A stretch of DNA of 64,000 nucleotides, from the NCBI GenBank assembly GCA_001630475.1, contig KV419425.1, positions 1 to 64,000 of the forward strand, given 5' to 3'. Each line of letters begins with the position of its first letter. Within the stretch, counting starts at the first letter, position 1. Shown here in pieces: positions 1 to 12,370 of the stretch. The notes below the pieces were generated by a model, which saw nothing but the letters and a program-made list of their open reading frames with translations, had not been told where the DNA came from and ran no database searches. Source of the DNA: Sistotremastrum niveocremeum HHB9708. Lineage: Eukaryota > Basidiomycota > Agaricomycetes > Sistotremastrales > Sistotremastraceae. The position numbers and the translations under genes were made by a program.

Positions 1-819
1 GTGTACAACACTAGATATATTGAGTAATGCTACCTGTGCGAAATATAGCTACACAGGTCATCAGCAAAAGAGTGAAACTATAGAAGACGAATACTGACCT
101 CAGTGATTGTGTACAACACTGAGGTCCAGTCTAAACTCCGCTACACTATCTATACAGTCGATTGCCATAGTTGAGACTCCGCTCAACCTAGTGGCATAGC
201 GCAGCTGAGCTCCGAGACTCCCGACAACTCCCCCTGCAACCTTAGGGAATGAGATCGAATATTATATTCAACAAAAACAGCGAGCCTGGTCTGCCTATGA
301 AGCCAGCAGCAACGCATTCGACTCAGGGACAGCAGAGAAGGAGCATAGGGTCATCATGAATTTGTCACGGCCATCGGAGACGACACAGAGACGCGAAAAC
401 TGAATATTCCTATTTGAAAGCCGAGATCTACCGCCGGTGTCGAGCCATGGCATAGAACACATAGGCTGATGCACTGATGCCCGACGCAGGCAGATCCGTC
501 TGAACTGATCCACGGAATGCGATCAACACATGGCTACCCAAATGAGAATCCTGGTATGTCTGATGCTGTCATGGCACGGAGGAGAAGCTACCGCTCATAC
601 TGCTTCAGGGAACTTGACAAAAGACTCCTTGGTGTGTATGTAAATTCATAGCGCTCCGCAAGCGATGATAGCGCAACATAGGGGCATGATGTATTGGTTC
701 AGGAAAATCCTGCTTATCTATTTAATGATATTGAAGCAAATCGAGGCAGTTCTAAACTTACTCCTTCATTTATAGTACCTCCATAACGTACCGCTGGAGA
801 TATGTAGCACGCGGGTTAT
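1..819. other. Intergenic, no supported gene
   Basis: No open frame here resembles a protein family or shows splice-supported structure. The 12-mer GTGTACAACACT occurs at the first base of the window and again at about 109, a short direct repeat. The stretch is the 3' flank of the seven-TM gene that ends at 820. Confidence 0.5.
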
Positions 820-2097
820 TCAGACCGAATTATGTCGCAACGGATTTTTGGTTATAGAATTGAAAGAGAGCTTGCGCTCGAGGTCTACACTTTCTCTGAC
901 AGAGACCGCATCCTCCGTTTCATTTGTTTCGTGTAGGAGAAAAGCTTTCGAGAGAGCGATTTGAAGGACCAAAAAGTCGAACGTAATGGCGGCGGTGCAT
1001 GTAATCTATCGAGAAAATCGGAGAAAGACCATCCATGACTTGATTGGGCCACAGTATAATTCGAAGGGACGCACCAAAATAGGTCCAATAAGCGTGATTC
1101 CTTCCTTCCACCCGACAAATACGCTGAGGAACAGGAGAAAGAGAACCAGATTGTGGATGGTTCCGGAGCTAAGGAAATTATTTCAGAGGCGAAACGGTGA
1201 ATGTGGTTGAGAGAAGCGTACAGGACAACGAATTGTGAAGGACTAAATTTGATAACTTGAAAGGTCTCGAGATGCACTCGGCGGAGACGGATCGCAATAA
1301 GCCCTGTTATAAATGGTATGTTTCGGATCGTGAGGGGAGTATACAGGAAGTGAATTACGCACCAGTGCAGAGTGTATTGAGGGTCAAGGAGATCGGGATA
1401 GTCAGATAATAATGAAGAAAGGTACTGTTGAACACCGGAACGCTAGGAATATTGCACAAGATGGATCCTGTCGCTTGTCGTTAGAGCTGGGTAGCGATGC
1501 TTGTAGAATCTGTGATACATACCAAACAGAACCAGGGCGCAAAGGATGGGAAAGATAATAACAGAAGAGCGTTTATTATACAGAAGCCAAGTGCGATAAA
1601 TCTGGGTGTTGAGCATTAACCGAATCAGTACAAGGAAACCAAAACAATTACTGAACACGAACGGTGAAACTGTCAACAGTCAACATTTGTAGCATGAATA
1701 GTGGACGGAGATAGCGTGGTTCAGGATCCGGGTCACATTGGAAAGCACTGTTGGAAGCAAAGACGCTCGGCGCAAGCTGAAATTGCGTCGATATGTTGTA
1801 GGACGTCAACACGAAGACCACGGTCGAGTTTGCGAAAGTCATAATGACGACCAATAGAATGATCTTGAAACAGCTTCGACCACGATACTGAGCTATAAAA
1901 ACACGTAGAGTTACGACGAATAAACTGAGGAGGAGACCTGAGGAATACGGTTGTGATCGATAACACTTCTGACTTTCGGGAAACTCACTGTAGAGCGAAG
2001 ATACAATGCCTACGCGAAGTTGAAGTTGCTGGACACAACGAATGATGGATTCTATGTTGGGATAATTCACTGGGAGCCTGAGGTTGGCGGCGTTCAT
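820..2097 (-). CDS. Seven-TM membrane protein, copy 1 (subfamily A)
   Basis: Seven exons on the minus strand: 2097-1989, 1937-1663, 1601-1523, 1467-1363, 1303-1222, 1168-1075 and 1005-820, 309 aa, closing in frame. The protein has about seven hydrophobic helices, a conserved motif (IYRTWLLY) straight after the third exon junction, and a charged cytoplasmic-type tail. It belongs to a large family of unnamed Agaricomycete seven-TM proteins; ligand and function are unknown. The ATG at 2097 is preferred because it gives a first exon of 109 nt, the same as copy 2, and the first helix then starts right after intron 1. A longer upstream frame exists but looks non-coding. A CCAAT-type GATTGG (minus strand) lies about 155 nt upstream. 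Intron phases match the four other copies in this window. Intact as read. Confidence 0.8.
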
Positions 2098-3028
2098 GTC
2101 TTTGCGGAGTGAAACACGAGCCGAGAGCGTGGTGAATATGTAGGAAATTAGAATGATCATGGTTGTCGAACGACATGGTTCTAGTACGCCTTTCGAAGCA
2201 CTGGCATGCCATCGTGATATCAGAGTTCCTGAGGCGCCAGCTTCATTAGCCAATCAAGATCAGCATGCATCGGTGGACGCATTGTAGGATGGCTTCACGA
2301 CAGCTTGTCAGACTCACTGACGGAGTGGAACAGGTGGTATTTACTACTCTTGTTCGCGTTCAACGGCGTTCTTCCAGGCCTTGACAGTGAGGTTGAAATC
2401 AGATCACAGAAATAGTCAACGTCGTAGAAGAAGCGATTCAGGTTGAACGTCCGATATGGCCGAACACTGTACGTAACTTACGTAACGCGTTCGCACCAAG
2501 GCAATCCGAATGCCTCGCTCGCAAAAGGCAAACGCGAGCTCTTTGGGCCTTTGGCAGTGGAATCATAGATCACGGAGGCGGATATCAGCAAGACCAAACA
2601 TGATCCGCATATTATTAATGATCCGCGCAATCCTTCGTGTCACTGGTCACTGGTGTCACCGTGTTATAGAAGAATCTTGATTTCATCTCTTCACCTGGAA
2701 CAGGGTAGAAGAAGTTTCTCATCAAAACTCAGATCAAAGAAGGCTAACGGAAGCATGCGCACTTCGACCATGCACATGAGCTGTTATCCTGCTACTGAAT
2801 TCTATGGATAAGGGAAAGCTAACCCAAGGGGCGATATATTCGCGACTTATCGGAAGTTATCCTTGGACTTATCTATGGGCACTATAGAGCCACTGTGGAT
2901 CGATGTGATTTTAATCCAATCAGCCGGGAAAGCCATGTCCTGATGATTGTGACCGTGTCTGAAGGTGGAAAAATCGCCGTCATTATTAATATTGTATAAT
3001 TTCAAAGATTCCACCTAGATAGCACGAG
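2098..3028. other. Spacer between seven-TM copies 1 and 2
   Basis: No supported gene. The segment holds the upstream region of copy 1, with a GATTGG-type box near 2250 on the minus strand, and the 3' flank of copy 2. Confidence 0.5.
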
Positions 3029-4301
3029 TCATGTGAGCTCGTTCTGCAGAGTCAGAAATTCTGCGATGGCTTTGTTAAACTCTCTTGTCTCATGATTTTC
3101 ATCCAAAGAATCCTCCTCTGAATCCTCGCGTGCAACTAAGATGTGCGTATTGAAAGCCTTGGTCAGAGCTATCTGGAGAACCAGGAAATCGAACGCAATG
3201 GCAGCAGTGCATGTAATCTTCGAAGCCGGATTTTCAGTACGATTAAACAGAGGACAATAGTCGTGAGAACTATTGGAAACAATACTCACAGCAATAGGTC
3301 CTACGAGCGTCATTCCATCTGCCCAACCCGCAAAAATCCCGATGAAGAGGAAAAATAGAACCAGATTATAGACAATGCCAGAGCTGTGGACTCGATCAGT
3401 TCAATATCCTATGCGCATGACACGGACTAGTACAATACGAAGAATTGCCAGATAAGACGTCCCCTGGGTTGCTTCAATTCAAAGTGAATTTTAATCAGAC
3501 GAACGGCAATGAAACCTGGACCATAGATGCTCAGTCAGAAACGTATACGGTATGACTCAATAAAAGAGGAAATATATACCGGTGCAACACGCATTGAGCA
3601 AAAGCGAGAGCGGAAGGTTGAAATAGTAAACGAGAAAAACTTCTTGCGGGTTTTGGGGATCGATGAGGTTGAATAAAAATGATCCTGGTGGTTGGTTTTC
3701 TATTAGCCTTGTTGCAGAGCTAGAGGAGCACATACCAAATAGAGCCATTGAACAAAGGCATGGAAAGATGATGACGCTATACTTCTTCTTATAGAGCAGC
3801 CAGGTGCGATAAATCTAGGATTTTGCTATACATGACTTCCGCAGGTCCGAGACGTATACGTACAGTGAAGCTGTCCACGACGAGCATTTGAAAGATGAAT
3901 AGCGGTAGGAGGAAGCGGGAGTTCAGATCTTCATTACAGGAGAAACGAGGCTCAAAACCTTGACGGCCGGACTGAGGTTGGAGTTGCGTCGATATGTTGT
4001 ACATCGTCAGGACGAATGTAGCTGTAGCTATCCCGAATGTGACCATAACCACAACCATAATAATTTTGAAGCAGCTTTCCGCGCGGCATTGCGCTAGAAA
4101 CACACGAACGGTGACGAGGAACAGGATGAATAAAAGACCTAAGGCATATGTTGAAGTGACAGTCAGGGGAGCGTTGATCGAATTAGGCTTACTATAGAGA
4201 GAACAGGAAACACCGACACGAAGCTCGAGCTCCCGCACGCAAGCAGAGACAGCCTCAAAAGAAACAGTCAAGGAGCTGATTGTGGTCACATTGGAGGTCA
4301 T
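3029..4301 (-). pseudogene. Seven-TM membrane protein, copy 2, with a one-base frame disruption
   Basis: Same seven-exon plan as copy 1: 4301-4193, 4138-3864, 3814-3736, 3684-3580, 3515-3434, 3384-3290 and 3217-3029. All splice sites are canonical and line up with the paralogues. Exon 6 is 95 nt where the other four copies have 94: a run of T on the coding strand around 3357-3360 has one extra base, which shifts the frame before the last two helices. With 94 nt the model would give 313 aa. The 3' exon still reads cleanly in its expected frame (ITCTAAIAFDFLVLQ), so the event is young, or it is a homopolymer sequencing error. Helices and the IYRTWLLY motif are otherwise conserved. The ATG at 4301 is chosen over the upstream TTG at 4310. 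Confidence 0.7.
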
Positions 4302-5426
4302 TTCGTGCAAAGTTCTGGATCAAGAAAGAGTGACGAAGGTACATCCGTTTTGATATTTGAACTGAGTGACTCGAAGACATGAAAGGGATGGCAATTCACA
4401 GTTACACCCGTCCTCACCTGATCAAATCAAACGAACATCAATAATCCGGGCGTTGCTGTGCAATATCACTTGGGGATCCACCCATGCTTCTTCCTCATTT
4501 GCATCCGTCCGCCGCTCCAGGCTTTGAAATACGAGTTTTCACCTTCGGCAAGGGAGGGTTGAGGTTGAGGTTGAGGGCAGGAGATAAGCCCGATATGACC
4601 GGGATGACATCCAAGTTTGCTTCCACGTTGATGGATTCTTTTGCGGTCCCGGGCAGAAGCGTGTCATCAGACAACTACATATGGATGGTTCTCGCTATAC
4701 TCTTTATATCACTGCTTAGACGGCGGTCGCTCATATTTGACTTCCAGTTGAGCGCCGTCGTAACCGCGGCCATCCCTCCTGACTGCTATTTGCCTGCTAT
4801 CCTCGAAAGAACATCCGACGGTGCACCACCCTCATTGATATTCATGATCATCCAGAGCGCATTTCGGCATCCCTCCCTTCTATTTACACGTGCCACGAAT
4901 AAGTTATGGGTTCGGCAAGAAGCACGAAATGTCTGATAGAGAAGATTTGTGTTGGAAATGGAGATATCCGGAACGGACTAGGAAAGGTTAATCATGACTT
5001 CAAGGCGCGATCTCAAGACGGAAAAGACAGTCCGAACACTCAAGATCCCAGTCGCCCGACTTGAACTCCGATAGCTTCGTGGTGGCATACCCTGGACGTC
5101 AACCTCATCATGAGATGGAAGGCGTAAATTGTGAGGCATTGATGTCCGGTAGTGATAGATCTATAGCATCTGCTCCCCGTAACTTGATCCACAAATGAAG
5201 GCTTGCATTGAAATTGACCGGGTTCTTGTTATTCTCATGAAAAGCTCGCACCGCTTCATGAATAGTATGATATAACGACCCCACGCCGCCGGTCTACATC
5301 ACTGGGCTCAAAATATGGAAGGGACGCTGATGAGTCAGATTTTGTCGTTCCTACACCGAGAAATGAAAGTTAGACCGCGTCAAAAGAAAAATTCATAAGG
5401 AAACCGATCAACTCACAGACATCCGC
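4302..5426. other. Intergenic, one doubtful ORF
   Basis: An uninterrupted plus-strand frame at 4484-4936 would give 150 aa with ATG. It has no family resemblance, no splice-supported neighbours and odd composition, so I do not call it a gene. The rest is promoter of seven-TM copy 2 and the 3' flank of the amidohydrolase gene. Confidence 0.4.
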
Positions 5427-8400
5427 CTACACCAAATCAACAAAGCCTCCCTTCTCAGAAATAATCCCCACAGCAACAGCACTCAAATCCCCAAACTCCC
5501 CACCCTTATACGCGACCATATCCCCTCCGCTTCCACTTTCGAGGCCGAACAATTTCTCGAGGTTGGTAGTGACGAGCTCGATAGCAGTTTTCTTATCGAT
5601 ATATCCATTCGATTCCAGGACCGCCTACGTCGTCTCAGCATCAATATCAATAAGCATCCATGAACGCGAACGGAGAGGAGAGGAGGAAGGGGAGGAAGGG
5701 AAAGGGAATGAAGGACGTACACGAGTGAGCTCAAACCCCGTATGTCTCGCAAGATAATCATCCATAACACCAACACCAACAACAACACCCTCCATCAACA
5801 ACTTCACAATCGCCGTTAAATTCGTCAACGGCGGACCCGGAAGTCTATAATATAATAACCACACACCCAACCATCAGCTCCCATCCAAAATCAAACGAAG
5901 AAAAAGGGAAAGAGGGAAAGACGTACATTCGTCGGCCCTCCCATTGATAAGGAAATGGCGTAACAGGATAAACGATAACTCCAACTCCAGCTTCTCCAAT
6001 CTCCTTCGCTATAAGATGTGCCTCTGCAGCGCCCGCGAATGATATCCTCATCGACTTCCCCGTCGCTGACACTCGCTCGATGGAAGATTTGAGTCTTATA
6101 ACAGACGCCATAATATCCGCATTATCGGTATGCACGATCAACGGCATATCACCCTATCTCCTCGTCAACGACAACACCACATTTTCGTAGGGACGAAAGA
6201 CGAACCTCGATGACATCTTTCCATTCTCCTTTCCCCTCTTCCAATAGTTGTTTGAGAGCACCAATCTGCGAGCTCACACTCGCCGAATACCGCATCGATA
6301 ATCCTACATGTACCGCAACACCTTCTTTCACGATCGCACCTCCCTCCAATGCATGATCCGCCCCCGTATTAAACGCAACGGACACTCCGCGGAGGAATGA
6401 GCCTGAGGGGGAGGATATGGCGGTCGTCACGCCTCCTCTGTACGCTAACCTAATATGCGCTGCGTAAGCCTCATCTCGAAATATCGGGACGAAGGACGTA
6501 GGAAGGGCAACAAAGGAACGGACGGACGAAGGAAGGAAGACAAGAGGAAGGAAGAAAGGAAGTCATCAACAAGGATGAAGAAAGGAAGTAAGGAACGAGG
6601 ATGAAAGGAACGACGAAGGAAAGGCGGAGGAGTCGACGTACAGCGTATTCCGACCCCCAAATTGCAACCCATCCAAAGCCCTAACCATCCTCCCTCCCAA
6701 TACCTCAGGCACACCGCCAGGGCTCATAAGCGGATCATAAACACTCCCGTCATTCGTCACCCTCTCCAACAAAATCTCATTCAACCCAAGCGTCGATCCA
6801 AACGACACAAACGCAGGCGATATCGAACCGCCTTCCAAATCGACGATTTCGTCGAATGACAGGCCGGGAGTGGAGGGAGAGTCGATGCATGATCCGGTCC
6901 AGGGGGCGAAGCATATAATCCGTCCACTCTCAACGACAACTTCTCCACCCATGGCCACTTTCTTCTTCTCCCCTTTCCCATAGGCATCTCTTTCTCCTTC
7001 CTCCTCCTCCTCCTCCTCCGCCGCCGCCGCCGACGTCATCGGAACAGACATCATCTCCACCACCCCACTCCCATCCCCATTCCTCCCCCAAACACTCCTC
7101 ACATTCAAAAAGCCCACTCTCCCACCTTTCCTCGAATTCAACGAAGGCTTCAAAGGCGGCAATCCCTCCCACTCCACCGTCTCCCTCGCCTCCTTATCGA
7201 AATTCGGCGGCCTCGGGTAAGATTGAAATGTATCCGGTTTGGTCGATACGGAGGGATTCTTGAGTTGGGGGATTCCGTCGATGTATACTTGTTGAGGGGT
7301 CGCACCGAGCGAGAGGGGGTGCGAATCCCAGATTACGATATCTTTCATCGGACGTCAATAACGATATCATCGCTGGATGAATGAGATGACGTACCAGCAT
7401 CATATCCTACAACATCGGATTCAGCGTTGGATTATTAAGATGAGAAAGTCGGAGCTCACCTTCCGAAATCCTCCCAATCCGATGTCCGAGTCCCGCAGCA
7501 TCCGCAGGCGTACCCGTAACGCTCAAAAGCGCAAGTGAAGGATGAAGTCCATAATAATGCGCTAGCGCAGCTTCGTTTTGCAATAATCTTGAGTTGATGA
7601 CGTTGTGATCGCTCTGTTTATATATCAGCACATCAGTTCGGAATTCTTCACGGAGCGGAGGCTGAGGCGAAGGCGCAGGGGGGAGAAGAGGAGAGGGAGG
7701 AGGAGGAAGGACGTACCTTCATGACCACCGGTATCTCATGTTGCGCGAGAATACGAGGTGCGAACTCGGAACCTCTATACGCTTCTCTCTTCTTCCTATA
7801 ATATTCTTTGTCAATCCAAACACTTCCCACAAGCATGGGAGAGATATTCGGACAGACCTGAAATTTGTCGCGAATAACGCAATAGCAGGCGTTCCTCCCC
7901 AAGTCTCCTTCAATCTATCCGGAACGAGGTACGTCTCACCTGTGTGTATATTAGTTTCAGTCGCTTAGGCGCTCAAGGAAGAAGGGTACATGCCAGCATG
8001 GTGGAACGACGCGACAGGGAATTGGAACTCATTCGTCAACTGTCATGAAGAGAGATTAGGTAAGCGTCGTCGATGACAAGCCACGTCATTCGCTTACCCG
8101 CACGATCATATCCAAATCCACAGCCTCATAACAATGTACCGAGACCTAGCTCTCATTAACACTCTCTTCAGCAAATGAAGAAAGAAGTAAACGCACCTTG
8201 ACCTTCCCCCTCAACACATCCACCAGACTCTCCCACTGAAGACTCTCAGGCCACACTCCCAATGCCTTCCACACTCCCGCTTCCGCAGCATCACAATACG
8301 CATCTTGATCTTCCTTGATCTTCCGCGCCGTATCATATGCTTCTCGGAATCCCCACGCTGAGTCCATCCGAGTCTGTGAATACACTCTGCGAGGATTTTC

Positions 8401-9459
8401 GCCTGTCTTCTGTCAAGTTCGATTCGTGTCGAAGATGATGGAGGACATACCGCATGCGTGTCTGTTTGACAATGAGATTAGTTTGAGGAATTGAAGGGGG
8501 ACGACGAAGGAGAACTTACTTCATATGCCGCCATCGAGGAGTGAGACTGTGATCAAAATGCGTTCCGTTCAATTCATATGGCGGCTCAATGATCTTTGAT
8601 ATTGTCGTTCGTTCGGGCGTATCTCTAAGCTTGATAAACGCGCCAAGCCCACCTATAAATAGCCTCATCAATCCACATACACAACTCAAAGAAAAAGGAC
8701 TCATACCGATGCTATTCGCCGATCCAGGAAGAACCTGTGCGCTCGTCACCCCTCCGGAAATCGCAAGCTCATAACTATCATCATGCGTATTCAACCCGTC
8801 GATGATCCTCAACCAAGGCACGATAGGCGATTTTCTCGAATTGATATCATTCGCACCTACTCCGCATTAGCCAAATCACAAACCCTTCCTCAAGAAAGAA
8901 GAAAAGACGAACCAGAAAGTTCAGGCGAAGCCTCCCCGCCAATATGCGAATGCAAATCCACAATCCCAGGAGTAACCCACGCCCCTCCCCCCTCAACCTC
9001 ATCAATCCCCACCCCCACTTCTCTCAACTCCTCAATCACCGTATTCGGAATATATCCCAACGCCTTAACAATCCCCCCATCCAACAACAAATCACCCTTA
9101 ACAACTTCCGTACCACCTCTCAACCCCGTCCATATCGTCGCGTTCCGAATTAAAGTCGCTTTCGTCCCTCTATCAAACCGGTCTGATTTTTTGCGTTGGG
9201 AGAAGTCGGGTGGTGGACCTGGTATTGCGCGGGTGTATTTACATCGTTCGAGAATAGCCGCTTGTTCTTCTTTACTCGGAATCTTCGACTTGAGGGCATG
9301 GTGTGATGAGGAAGAGAGAGGACGAAGGGTGACGTTAACTTCATACTGAGCAATCCAGAGAAAAAGAGATGCGCCAACGAAAAATACGGAGCAGAGCCAG
9401 ATAACGAAGGATTGATTGGATGAGAAAGCTCTTGCGGGGCCTAGGGTTAGGCCCTTCAT
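5427..9459 (-). CDS. Amidohydrolase, fungal CE9 / imidazolonepropionase-like, membrane anchored
   Basis: Sixteen exons: 9459-8913, 8856-8707, 8652-8520, 8461-8451, 8402-8197, 8145-8098, 8039-7994, 7939-7858, 7795-7717, 7613-7460, 7406-7395, 7341-6642, 6449-6206, 6153-5927, 5844-5721 and 5624-5427, giving 986 aa in frame. A signal-anchor helix lies at about residues 17-37. The metal-binding H-x-H is in GIVDLHSHIG near residue 170; further family blocks are LDGLNTHD-like IIDGLNTHD, SFHHAGETYLVP, WGGTPAIALFATN, HYYGL, AAGLGHRIG and DIVIWDSHPLSLGATP. Members are annotated in fungi as carbohydrate esterase family 9 or imidazolonepropionase-related metal-dependent hydrolases; the true substrate is unknown. 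Exons of 11 and 12 nt encode parts of conserved blocks, so they are likely real. The intron after 7994 starts GC (GC-AG). Length fits the family. The neighbour on the same strand is the ARMT1-like gene. Confidence 0.92.
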
Positions 9460-9684
9460 ACTCTCGACCGCTCAACGCGTCGACGACGGGTGGAGGGTGC
9501 TGTGAGAGAGGCTGGAGCTCGTCGCGTGCGTCGCCATGCGAGTCGTGAGAGGCGCCCGTGGACGCGATGCCGCTTCGGCATCACCCTCCTCTGATTCTGG
9601 CCGTTTCTTCATCACATATCTACTCTATCTCTACACCTTTAAATTCAACTTCTCATCTCGATCCTTCTCCTAATATCCACATCC
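9460..9684. promoter_or_regulatory. Compact intergenic region between two minus-strand enzyme genes
   Basis: Only 225 nt separate the ARMT1-like stop codon from the amidohydrolase ATG. No clear TATA box is seen. The upstream gene's 3' end and the downstream gene's promoter must share this interval. Confidence 0.5.
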
Positions 9685-11942
9685 CTACACTCCATCTTTC
9701 GCACAAAACAAAATCAACGCATATCTAGCATGCAATCAGCACCCACCCAACCCTCACATCAAAAAATAAAATAAAAGAGGACGTACTTCCCATTAACCCT
9801 CCACTTCTCATCCTTCCTCTCAACATCCCGCGCAACATCCTCCGATACATTAACGATAACATCCGCCTTATTAGTCCTCAAACTCAATATCGGAATCCGT
9901 CCTTTAAGCGGACCGAGCGCCTCAGCGAACGGCGTCGAACAGGGCCATTTCACATCTCCTGTCAACCTACAATAGCCATCACCTGGTCAGTCATCCCATC
10001 CACGAAAGTTAGAGCGACCGCGGACGTACTTTCGGAAACTACAACCCGAAAATCAGATCCCAAATCCTCATCCTCATCATCTCATGGCAGAGTAAGAAGA
10101 AGAAAAACGCACTTCAAATCACCCTTAAACACCACAACAGCACTCCCCTCCAAACTCTTCAACCCCTCCGGATCATCAAGATGTAAATTCCAATACGCCC
10201 TCGGATCAGTCCAAAAATCCGCCCCACTCTTCTGTCCATACCCCGTCTCCCTCGGTACAGAAAGACTAAATGACCCATCGTCGAAGTATTTCTTCCAGCG
10301 CTCTACGAGCGCCTTTACTGCTGAAGCTTGAGCGGGTGAGGGTGGGGTGGAGAAGAATGAGGAGGGGGAAGATAAAGCGCGTAGGAGAGAATCGAGGTCG
10401 GGTGGGTTGACATCTGAGACGAACCACGGTATCGTCTTCGGACTTTCCCATCGTCATCATCAGCCAAGGCGGAGAACGGAGGAGGGAAGGAAGAGCTTAC
10501 TGAAAGACGACGCGGGAGATGTACGGCGTATACGTAACCAAGAAATCCGCAAACACAAGATCCGTAAAGAACTCGAATCCAGCTACACCCCCACCCCACC
10601 CAAATCAACCTCTCTCCAATCGCAAAAGAATGAAGGAGAACGTACCGTTGTCCAGAATGAAGTCTACCCTGTCCGAACCGGATTTCAAAGCTTCCCACGC
10701 CGCATCAGAATCGTCGCATAAGATGAACTCTTTCCGAGCGTCTCGCGTCTCTTTCTCCACAGTCTGTAGTTTCTCGATATCCTCATGGGTCAGATTAGTC
10801 AGCAGCGATAGGTCCTGCGATTCGTCAAATCGTCAGTCAAGGGTATACGATAGGCCCAAAAGGACGAACAGTCGCATTTCCCCTGCGCACTATCAGTATC
10901 AATACATGCATGAGAGAAGTCGGAGAGGGAGAGAAACTGACCAAAGACACATCTGGATCATCTCATCCCACAACACCTCTAACCTCGCTGGCTCCTTTAT
11001 CAACGCCTCTTTCTCACTCTCAAGTTCCTGCATCATGCTCGCCAATTCTAGATACGTCCAGTCAAATCGATACCCCATTAAAAAAGGAGCAGAATTGACG
11101 AACGATAGACGGCAGCCGCACTCCCTCGGAAGGAGTCCTCTTTCTGAGCGAAGAAAGGATCGAAATTGTTCCAATGTTTCGTCATAGCGAACCAAGTCCT
11201 CATAAGCCGATATCTAAATAGACACTCTCAGTCCTCATCGCCAAATCTGCCAAGAATAACGCACAAATAACATCTGCGCTCATGATCAGCTTCATTCGAG
11301 CGAGAGGAGATAGAAAGACTCACTCAGCAAACAACCAGGGCGCCTTGAACCAACTCCCCTTCCCCTCCTTGACGAGCTCCTCCAACTCCACATTAAATAT
11401 ATCAACGTTCAACCCTCCATCATCCTCAATCTTCCTACTCACCCCAATCAATTAACACCCAATAACTCAACAATAAAAGAGAAAAGAGACGTACTCCAAA
11501 GCCCGATCCCGCGCCATATCATACTTCAGCTTACTAGCTTTCCCGATAATACCCTTCCCCTCCTCAATCTTCTCATTAACCTCCCCATCATTCTTCCCAT
11601 TCCCTCCAGCTCCGGGTTCAGATGGATGAGAGCGCGAAGCCATCGTAGCATCATGATTCAACCGATGTATCCGATCGATAACGCCAGTAATAATAATCGG
11701 CCATCTTCGCACAACAGTCTCATACCTACATCAATCCCCAATCACTCGTCAATCCCCTTTGCTTTGCTTTGAGCAAGGCGAATGACTTACGAAAATCTTT
11801 CGGGGAGATCAGCTGGATGAGGGATGATGACGCGGGAGGAAGGGAGAGGGGCTCACCCTTTGGGATCGCCAGGATCGTAGGGTGGATAAGGTGCTTTCCA
11901 TCGTTCTCCTGTTCCAGGCGTCGACGTGGATTCGGAGGCCAT
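9685..11942 (-). CDS. ARMT1-like damage-control phosphatase (DUF89 family)
   Basis: Fourteen exons: 11942-11857, 11796-11791, 11725-11495, 11434-11324, 11273-11265, 11213-11104, 11047-10942, 10882-10870, 10814-10646, 10582-10501, 10442-10113, 10038-10030, 9966-9787 and 9724-9685, 493 aa in frame. The family removes phosphate from damaged or side-product sugar phosphates and in animals also acts as a protein-glutamate methyltransferase; activity here is inferred. Diagnostic blocks are WFKAPWLFAECY, a W-G-N-A-T-D-L-S segment, the metal-site ILDNAGFEFFTDLVFADF (about residue 278-295), PWFVSDV, GDLNFRKLTGDVKWP and LRTNKADVIV. Exons of 6, 9, 13 and 9 nt code for invariant blocks, which argues that they are real. 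Length is slightly above the 430-470 aa usual for the family, through an acidic/Gly-rich insert near residue 60-80. Confidence 0.93.
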
Positions 11943-12190
11943 TGAAAGAGCTCTAACTCGAGATGCTAATGCGAAAGCAGCGATTACGTAGAAGCGCTCA
12001 TCAGAAAATGACACGGCCGAAGTTAGGCGCTCAAGACTTGGCTCAGCTCAATCGTGCAATCGCGATTCCGTAAAATTCGCGGCCAGACCGTCGAGACCGA
12101 GGCGACGAGGTGAGCGCTCAGTCACATCAATATCGGGAGATATAAAAATCACCAACCTTCTCCAAAGCCGTTGCTGTCGAAAAGCCAGCG

Positions 12191-12370
12191 TAGCTCAGTC
12201 TCCTTCCCAGAGGTTGTACTTGCGCTTCACCTCGTTTGCAATCCGAGCACGAAGGACATTAGATAAATATGATTACCTAAGTTAATTTCTAAAAATACAT
12301 CGAGTTCCGAGGTTTAACCGAACAAAGAGGTCTCGCGCAAGTACTAACCTCTGGCTTCAAAGAGCTCCGG
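12191..12370. mobile_element. Small inverted-repeat element (MITE-like), copy I
   Basis: Ends form an inverted repeat: CCAGAGGTTGTACTTGCGC at 12207-12225 against GCGCAAGTACTAACCTCTGG at 12335-12354. The similarity continues outward about 15 nt more loosely. The same pair of ends recurs, in inverse orientation, at 12877-13040. The interior is unlike between copies and has no coding frame. No clear target-site duplication was found. It may be a MITE or a duplicated regulatory palindrome. Confidence 0.5.

Noticed and set aside
885-2253. Longer minus-strand frames over seven-TM copy 1 read as single-exon genes
   Set aside because: They run through introns; the seven-exon model gives a clean alignment with four paralogues.
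4484-4936. 150-codon plus-strand open frame
   Set aside because: No family resemblance, no spliced partner, and it lies in the promoter region of seven-TM copy 2.
5483-8821. Plus-strand shadows of the amidohydrolase exons
   Set aside because: They mirror exons of the minus-strand gene, whose protein matches a known family throughout.
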